DNA from: an uncultured Bacillota bacterium
Lineage (GTDB): Bacteria > Bacillota > Clostridia > Christensenellales > Borkfalkiaceae
Direction of reading: 5' to 3'
DNA: 64,000 nucleotides
Assembly (NCBI GenBank): GCA_949297575.1
Contig: CASFTB010000001.1
Coordinates: 131,666-195,665 of the forward strand
Part shown: one piece after another, positions 60,901 to 64,000 of the stretch
How positions within the stretch are numbered: position 1 is the first letter of the stretch
Layout: every line of letters starts with the position of its first letter
The notes under the pieces: model-generated
Told to the model about the DNA's origin: nothing
Seen by the model: only the letters and a program-made list of their open reading frames with translations
The model's database searches: none
Program-made: the position numbers and the translations under genes

Positions 60901-60966
60901 ACAAAACTTTCCGACCCAGAAGTGGCGGAAAACACATCAGACAACAATAACATAGAAGGAGATTAA
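57949..60966 (+). CDS. GH3 D: domain-permuted GH3 hydrolase tethered at both ends
   Basis: 1005 residues from the ATG at 57949 (MKCNKKRRIPLPWFAVFAVL). N-terminal membrane segment (about 10-32), sandwich domain (Glu213 in GGEGFDLPR; FPFGHGLSYTDF near 405), FnIII (about 420-525), TIM barrel (DADGPMGF; MKHFALNDQE with Lys801; nucleophile candidate Asp883 in FNGTVITDFNV), and a second membrane segment (about 955-978) before a cytosolic tail. Very like GH3 A in layout and end sequences (MPVWQ against MPLWQ). No good ribosome site close to the ATG; AAGGAG lies 13 bases away. The operon continues into the lipoprotein at 60967. Confidence 0.9.
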   Translation: MKCNKKRRIPLPWFAVFAVLFVFVFVAVMVLTQNLLIYNTISSIMGGRRRTLVSGDPDKYIRYEGDYDSKEEVFAAANALNERICEEGFVLLKNEGGTLPLREGERKVTVFGKNSTDIVLGGTGSNAGSSGDAQTDLSVILEQDGLFQTNPVMREYLRSSASGGGRPNSPDMGVTLSGFPTGEAPLPYSSAVEESYADYNDAAIVVISRIGGEGFDLPRTMRYTGSKYTDFAAADKVVPGARSGDDHYLQLDQNEADMLAEACENFDDVIVILNSASPLELGFLDDAEHYAYHENIRAAVWIGAPGSSGLNALGKVLSGEVNPSGRLVDTYARDFKQDPTWYNFGNYNLADGNRYYTKDENNELEQRKLAFVEYREGIYFGYRYYETRGFTAGEEWYGDNVVYPFGHGLSYTDFTEEVTPGTESGATLAADGKLSFTVKVKNIGEYAGKQSVSLYYSAPYTEGGIEKAHVVLGDFAKTESLDAETGEGTVTLEIDVRDMASYDYDDANGNQKRAYELDAGEYTVYIGGDAHCWADPDTPKFTYTVPEGGFVYETTEEGSEVKNLFDDVSGHIAEYLSRENDFANFDCLKGAEQLSYRTVTEEFVTDALAIPGDGEDMPWYTDEMPAQSGSALSYEDTEVKLYDLIGKGYDDPLWDALLDQLTVSQLVTLVRSGNFHSEAIENIDKPLTTDADGPMGFAIFMGSDSIYDTCYYASECVLAATRNKALAHEFGNMIGNEGLVGNERGDGMPYSGWYAPAMNLHRSQFGGRNFEYYSEDACLSGKMASEVVVGASEKGVYSFMKHFALNDQETDRDTCNGLLTWANEQAMRETYFKPFEMCVDTGKATAIMSAFNRIGTVWAGGDYRLLTQLLRDEWGFNGTVITDFNVNAYMDTDQMIRAGGDLNLIGDKAPKNVSSPTGVAAVRRAAKNILYTVANSNAMNAHGEGNVWGYAMPVWQICAIAACVGFGVVTAVIGVLTFLPYKQKTKLSDPEVAENTSDNNNIEGD

Positions 60967-61632
60967 ATGATGAAAAAGAAGATTTTGGCTGCCGTTTTGG
61001 CGGCAATGTGCCTGTTGGTTTTGCCCTTCGCGCTCTGCGCGTGCGGCGGCGGTGGCGGCGGCGAGGATAAGGTCGTCGTCGGCGAGGGGATGAAGGAGTA
61101 CATCCTTGAGGCGGAATATACGCCCGTCGAGGATAAGATCGGCGGAGCGCAGTCCGGCAGTGCGAGCGGGTATTCCCTCATCATGCAGTCTTCCGCGGAA
61201 GGGGTGAGCAACGGATACTTCATCCACAACATCCACATGACGGACTGCACACTGGAATTTACCTTCAATGCCGAGCGCGCCGGTACGGGCGCCCTGTACG
61301 TGCGCATGATCTCGCAGTGGGGAAATACCAAATTCACGCCCGACAATTTCGGCATCGTGCTCAACGGAAAGGAGATCTCCTATTCCGGATTGCAGGTAAA
61401 GGGCTCTTCGGATGACGCCCCCGAATTCGTGGACAAGGTCGTCACCCAGGCGGCGGAGATCAAGCAGGGCGAAAACAAGCTCGAGCTCATCGTGCGCGAA
61501 AATACCCTGAACACCTATACGCATTCGACGGGCGGCCCCGCGATCGACTGCGTCAAGATCGTCACGGATACCGGCATCAGCTGGGACCCGCTGACCGAAA
61601 ATCTTGACCACGTCGGGAAGATCGAGGCGTAA
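60967..61632 (+). CDS. Small lipoprotein with carbohydrate-binding-like beta-sandwich (cassette 2)
   Basis: 221 residues starting MMKKKILAAVLAAMCLLVLP, lipobox ALCAC near residue 25, then a Gly6 linker. The main part looks like a CBM6/CBM35-type beta-sandwich (YILEAEYTPVEDKIGGAQSG, SNGYFIHNIHMTDCTLEFTF, GALYVRM, ENKLELIVRE, AIDCVKIVTDTGISWDP). The tail matches the paralogue at 45684. It starts directly after the GH3 D stop, behind AAGGAG. Likely the glycan-binding partner of the cassette 2 enzymes. Confidence 0.78.
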   Translation: MMKKKILAAVLAAMCLLVLPFALCACGGGGGGEDKVVVGEGMKEYILEAEYTPVEDKIGGAQSGSASGYSLIMQSSAEGVSNGYFIHNIHMTDCTLEFTFNAERAGTGALYVRMISQWGNTKFTPDNFGIVLNGKEISYSGLQVKGSSDDAPEFVDKVVTQAAEIKQGENKLELIVRENTLNTYTHSTGGPAIDCVKIVTDTGISWDPLTENLDHVGKIEA

Positions 61633-61645
61633 AACAGAATGACCG

Positions 61646-61680
61646 AAAAAAATATCCTCCGATCCGGAGGATATTTTTTT
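61646..61680 (+). terminator. Terminator of hydrolase operon 2 (bidirectional form)
   Basis: Arms ATATCCTCCG/CGGAGGATAT with an A7 run before and a T7 run after. Confidence 0.95.
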
Positions 61681-61793
61681 GTCTGCGGGAGGGGTGCGCG
61701 GAAGGCGCGCCCCTTTTTGTTTTCGGCGGTCGCAGCGGGGGAAAAGAGAGAAGGCCGCAAACACCTGTATGTCATTTTAAAAAATAAATACAA

Positions 61794-61822
61794 TTGACAT
61801 AACAAAATGGGTATGCTATAAT
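61794..61822 (+). promoter_or_regulatory. Consensus promoter of the sugar-nucleotide dehydrogenase
   Basis: TTGACA at 61794-61799, 17-base spacer ending TGC, TATAAT at 61817-61822. Confidence 0.95.
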
Positions 61823-61829
61823 TGATGCG

Positions 61830-61898
61830 ATGAGAAATTTGTCGAATAAGAAAAAGTTTCCGGCCCCGTGGTTGGGGCGCAAAAAAACAAAAAGATGA
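61830..61898 (+). CDS. Possible leaderless 22-residue leader peptide
   Basis: ATG eight bases after the last base of TATAAT, i.e. at or next to the expected transcription start. The frame [20 protein letters not shown] ends in TGA at 61896-61898, just before the ribosome site of the next gene. Very basic. A GCCCC/GGGGC hairpin lies inside. Weak evidence; may be chance. Confidence 0.25.
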   Translation: MRNLSNKKKFPAPWLGRKKTKR

Positions 61899-61908
61899 GG
61901 AAAAGTGT

Positions 61909-63111
61909 ATGAAGATCGTAGTGGCCGGCATAGGATACGTGGGGCTTTCGAACGCGATACTGCTCGCGCAGCACAACGAGGTCGTCGCCGCAGACATCTC
62001 GCGCGTGCGCGTAGACATGATCAACGCGCGCAAGTCTCCGCTGGTGGATAAAGAAATAGAGGAGTACCTCTCCGAAAAGCAGCTCGACCTGCGGGCGGAG
62101 GTCGATGCGTCGGCAGATTACGCCGACGCAGATTACATCATCATCGCCACCCCGACGAATTACGATTCGGAGACGAGCTACTTTGACACTTCTTCCGTGG
62201 AGGACGTCTTTGAAAAGGCGCTTGCCGCGGGCGCGAAGGGGTGCTTCGTCATCAAATCGACTATCCCCGTGGGGTACACCGTGCAGATGAGGGAGCGGTA
62301 CCCGAAGGCGGATATTTTATTTTCTCCCGAATTTCTGCGCGAAGGCAGGGCGCTGTACGACAACCTGTACCCCTCCCGCATCGTCGTCGGCACCGATTAC
62401 TCGAACCAGCGCCTGACCAAAAAGGCGATCGACTTCGCGGCGCTGCTCAAAGAGGGCGCCGTCAAGGAAGAGATACCCACCCTCATCATCAACTCGACGG
62501 AGGCAGAGGCGATCAAGCTGTTCGCCAATACATACCTCGCGCTGCGCGTCTCTTACTTCAACGAGCTGGATACCTACGCCGAGGTGCGCGGCCTGAACAC
62601 CAAGGCGATCATCGACGGCATCTGCCTCGACCCGCGCATCGGGCAGGGGTACAACAACCCCTCCTTCGGGTACGGCGGCTACTGCCTGCCCAAGGATACC
62701 AAGCAGCTGCTCGCCAATTATAAAAACGTGCCCGAAAATCTGATACAGGCCATCGTCGAATCCAACCGCACCCGAAAAGAGTTCATCGCGCGCTCCGTCA
62801 TGCAGCGCGCGGGTTGGCCGCACCGCAAGGATATCACCGTCGGCGTCTACCGCCTGACGATGAAGACGGATTCAGACAACTTCCGCCAGAGCGCGATACA
62901 GGGCGTGATGAAGCGGCTGGAAGAGTACGGCGCGGAGATCGTCATTTACGAGCCCGCGGCCAAGACGGAGAGCCACTTCGGGCATCTGATCGTCAAAGAC
63001 CTCGCCTATTTTAAAGAGCGCAGCGACATCATCATAGCCAACCGCTACAACGATGACCTCGCTGACGTGCGCGAAAAAGTCTACACCCGCGATATCTATG
63101 AGAGGGATTAA
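61909..63111 (+). CDS. ugd: UDP-glucose 6-dehydrogenase family protein
   Basis: Oxidises a UDP-sugar (probably UDP-glucose to UDP-glucuronate) with NAD for surface polysaccharide synthesis. 400 residues: NAD-binding [40 protein letters not shown], conserved Lys in [20 protein letters not shown], catalytic Cys in [14 protein letters not shown], and a C-terminal Rossmann-like domain. GAGGAAAAG precedes the ATG. The symbol rests on family membership; other UDP-sugars are possible. Confidence 0.92.
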   Translation: MKIVVAGIGYVGLSNAILLAQHNEVVAADISRVRVDMINARKSPLVDKEIEEYLSEKQLDLRAEVDASADYADADYIIIATPTNYDSETSYFDTSSVEDVFEKALAAGAKGCFVIKSTIPVGYTVQMRERYPKADILFSPEFLREGRALYDNLYPSRIVVGTDYSNQRLTKKAIDFAALLKEGAVKEEIPTLIINSTEAEAIKLFANTYLALRVSYFNELDTYAEVRGLNTKAIIDGICLDPRIGQGYNNPSFGYGGYCLPKDTKQLLANYKNVPENLIQAIVESNRTRKEFIARSVMQRAGWPHRKDITVGVYRLTMKTDSDNFRQSAIQGVMKRLEEYGAEIVIYEPAAKTESHFGHLIVKDLAYFKERSDIIIANRYNDDLADVREKVYTRDIYERD

Positions 63112-63137
63112 AAGGGGAACCATAAGGAGTAGTGATA

Positions 63138-64000
63138 ATGAAAAGTAGTGTCGGGAGTAAAAAGCAAGGACGTGTTTTAGATAAAGTAAAAATTTCGATA
63201 GTTGTGCCGGTTTTTAATGTAGAGCAAGATTTGGCATATTGCTTAGACTGTTTGATAGGACAAACGTTAAAGGAAATAGAAATTATTTGTGTAGAAGATG
63301 CTTCAACAGACAACAGTAAAAATATTCTTAATGATTATGCAAAACGGGATAATAGAATAAAGATTATTCAACATGTAGAAAATTTATCAGCAAGTATTTC
63401 CAGAAAAGATGGTGCAATAGCAGCAAGTGGCGAATATACATTGTTTGTTGATCCTGATGATAGTTTAGAAAGAAATGCTTTAGAGAGACTATATTTAACT
63501 GCAAAAGAAAAACAAGTAGAAATAGTGCATTTCGGAACAAATGTCATTAATAAGGGAGTAACAGATAGTCAAGTTGAGTGGTATAAAAAATTTTCCAAGC
63601 CGTATAGCGGGTTTATTTATGGAGAAGAAGTTTTTACGAAATGTTTTGAAACGCAGGAGTATCGCTTCAATATTTGGAATAAATTGATATTGACCTCTCT
63701 TTGTAAAAAAGCAATGGCAGTCCATACGGACGTTCCTTTGCCGAAAGCACAAGATTTATATGCTTATTTTTTAATTGCATATTATGCTAGGTCTTATTAT
63801 GGAATGGAAGATAAATTTTATAATTATTCTTTTGGAAGTGGGGTAAGCGGGGGCAGAAATTTTACAGAGGAGAAGTTTAGACGCCATTGTACACAAGCGA
63901 ATGTTGCTTTGTTTATCATTGATTTTTTAATAAAGCAAAATTGTTTGAAGAAATACTATAAAGCGACTTATAAAATTATCAATAATTTAATCAACGACAA
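63138..64000 (+). CDS. Family 2 glycosyltransferase, 3' end outside the window
   Basis: 287 complete codons are visible and the frame stays open to the window end. After a short basic start the GT-A fold begins: KISIVVPVFNVEQDLAYCL, IEIICVEDASTDNSKNIL, and the metal-binding DxD-like FVDPDDSLERNA. AAGGAG lies eight bases before the ATG; the gene starts 26 bases after ugd, so both are probably one operon. The DNA is far more AT-rich than ugd and uses AT-ending codons, which points to separate acquisition, as is common in capsule and teichoic-acid loci. Confidence 0.88.
   Translation, partial: MKSSVGSKKQGRVLDKVKISIVVPVFNVEQDLAYCLDCLIGQTLKEIEIICVEDASTDNSKNILNDYAKRDNRIKIIQHVENLSASISRKDGAIAASGEYTLFVDPDDSLERNALERLYLTAKEKQVEIVHFGTNVINKGVTDSQVEWYKKFSKPYSGFIYGEEVFTKCFETQEYRFNIWNKLILTSLCKKAMAVHTDVPLPKAQDLYAYFLIAYYARSYYGMEDKFYNYSFGSGVSGGRNFTEEKFRRHCTQANVALFIIDFLIKQNCLKKYYKATYKIINNLIND

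Noticed and set aside
1..64000. tRNA, rRNA, prophage, integrase or transposase genes.
   Set aside because: None recognised on reading both strands; the accessory segments show no mobile-element hallmarks.

Overview
The window is a GC-rich bacterial chromosome segment from a Gram-positive, probably a gut-associated member of Clostridia. The reasons are the Firmicutes-style spc/alpha ribosomal operon with a KOW-domain gene between map and infA, the ruvX-DUF1292 pair, the LytTR/GHKL two-component systems, strong AGGAGG ribosome sites and sigma-A promoters. The exact taxon is inference; no 16S gene is present. I found no tRNA, rRNA, CRISPR array or transposase.

Layout. 1-9.3 kb: the 3' part of the ribosomal protein supercluster (rpsH to rplQ with secY, adk, map, infA, rpoA), all on + and closed by a strong terminator. 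9.5-17.4 kb: small units, namely a degenerate cyclophilin lipoprotein, a YugP-type zinc peptidase, an unknown cytosolic protein, a Myb-like DNA-binding protein, a phospholipase C-like protein, an MFS exporter, a short-repeat region, and an in-frame RuvX-DUF1292 fusion. 17.4-24.6 kb: rpsB-tsf, then pyrH-frr-uppS-cdsA-dxr-rseP (translation, cell-wall lipid and isoprenoid genes). 24.7-30.5 kb, on -: a single-polypeptide MmeI-like restriction-modification enzyme with an AT-rich specificity segment, an ABC-F ATPase, and a radical SAM protein. 30.6-35.6 kb, on +: metK, comFC-like, secA.

35.7-61.7 kb is the most distinctive part. Two related cassettes lie in tandem. Each has a GHKL sensor kinase, a LytTR response regulator, two large secreted family 3 glycoside hydrolases in which the two catalytic domains are in swapped (permuted) order, one small carbohydrate-binding-like lipoprotein and one further large lipoprotein. 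In each cassette one GH3 is tethered by a membrane segment at both ends, while the other has a signal peptide, added C-terminal repeat domains and a C-terminal membrane tail. Direct repeats with a 21-bp period that match the LytTR-box pattern lie upstream of the second regulator gene and of the second hydrolase operon, and a weaker pair lies upstream of the first hydrolase operon. I read this as a surface glycan-degrading system with its own sensing, duplicated and diverged; the substrate is unknown. Cassette 1 also carries a receiver-only regulator.

61.8-64 kb: a nucleotide-sugar dehydrogenase and an AT-rich family 2 glycosyltransferase that runs off the window, probably the edge of a surface polysaccharide locus.
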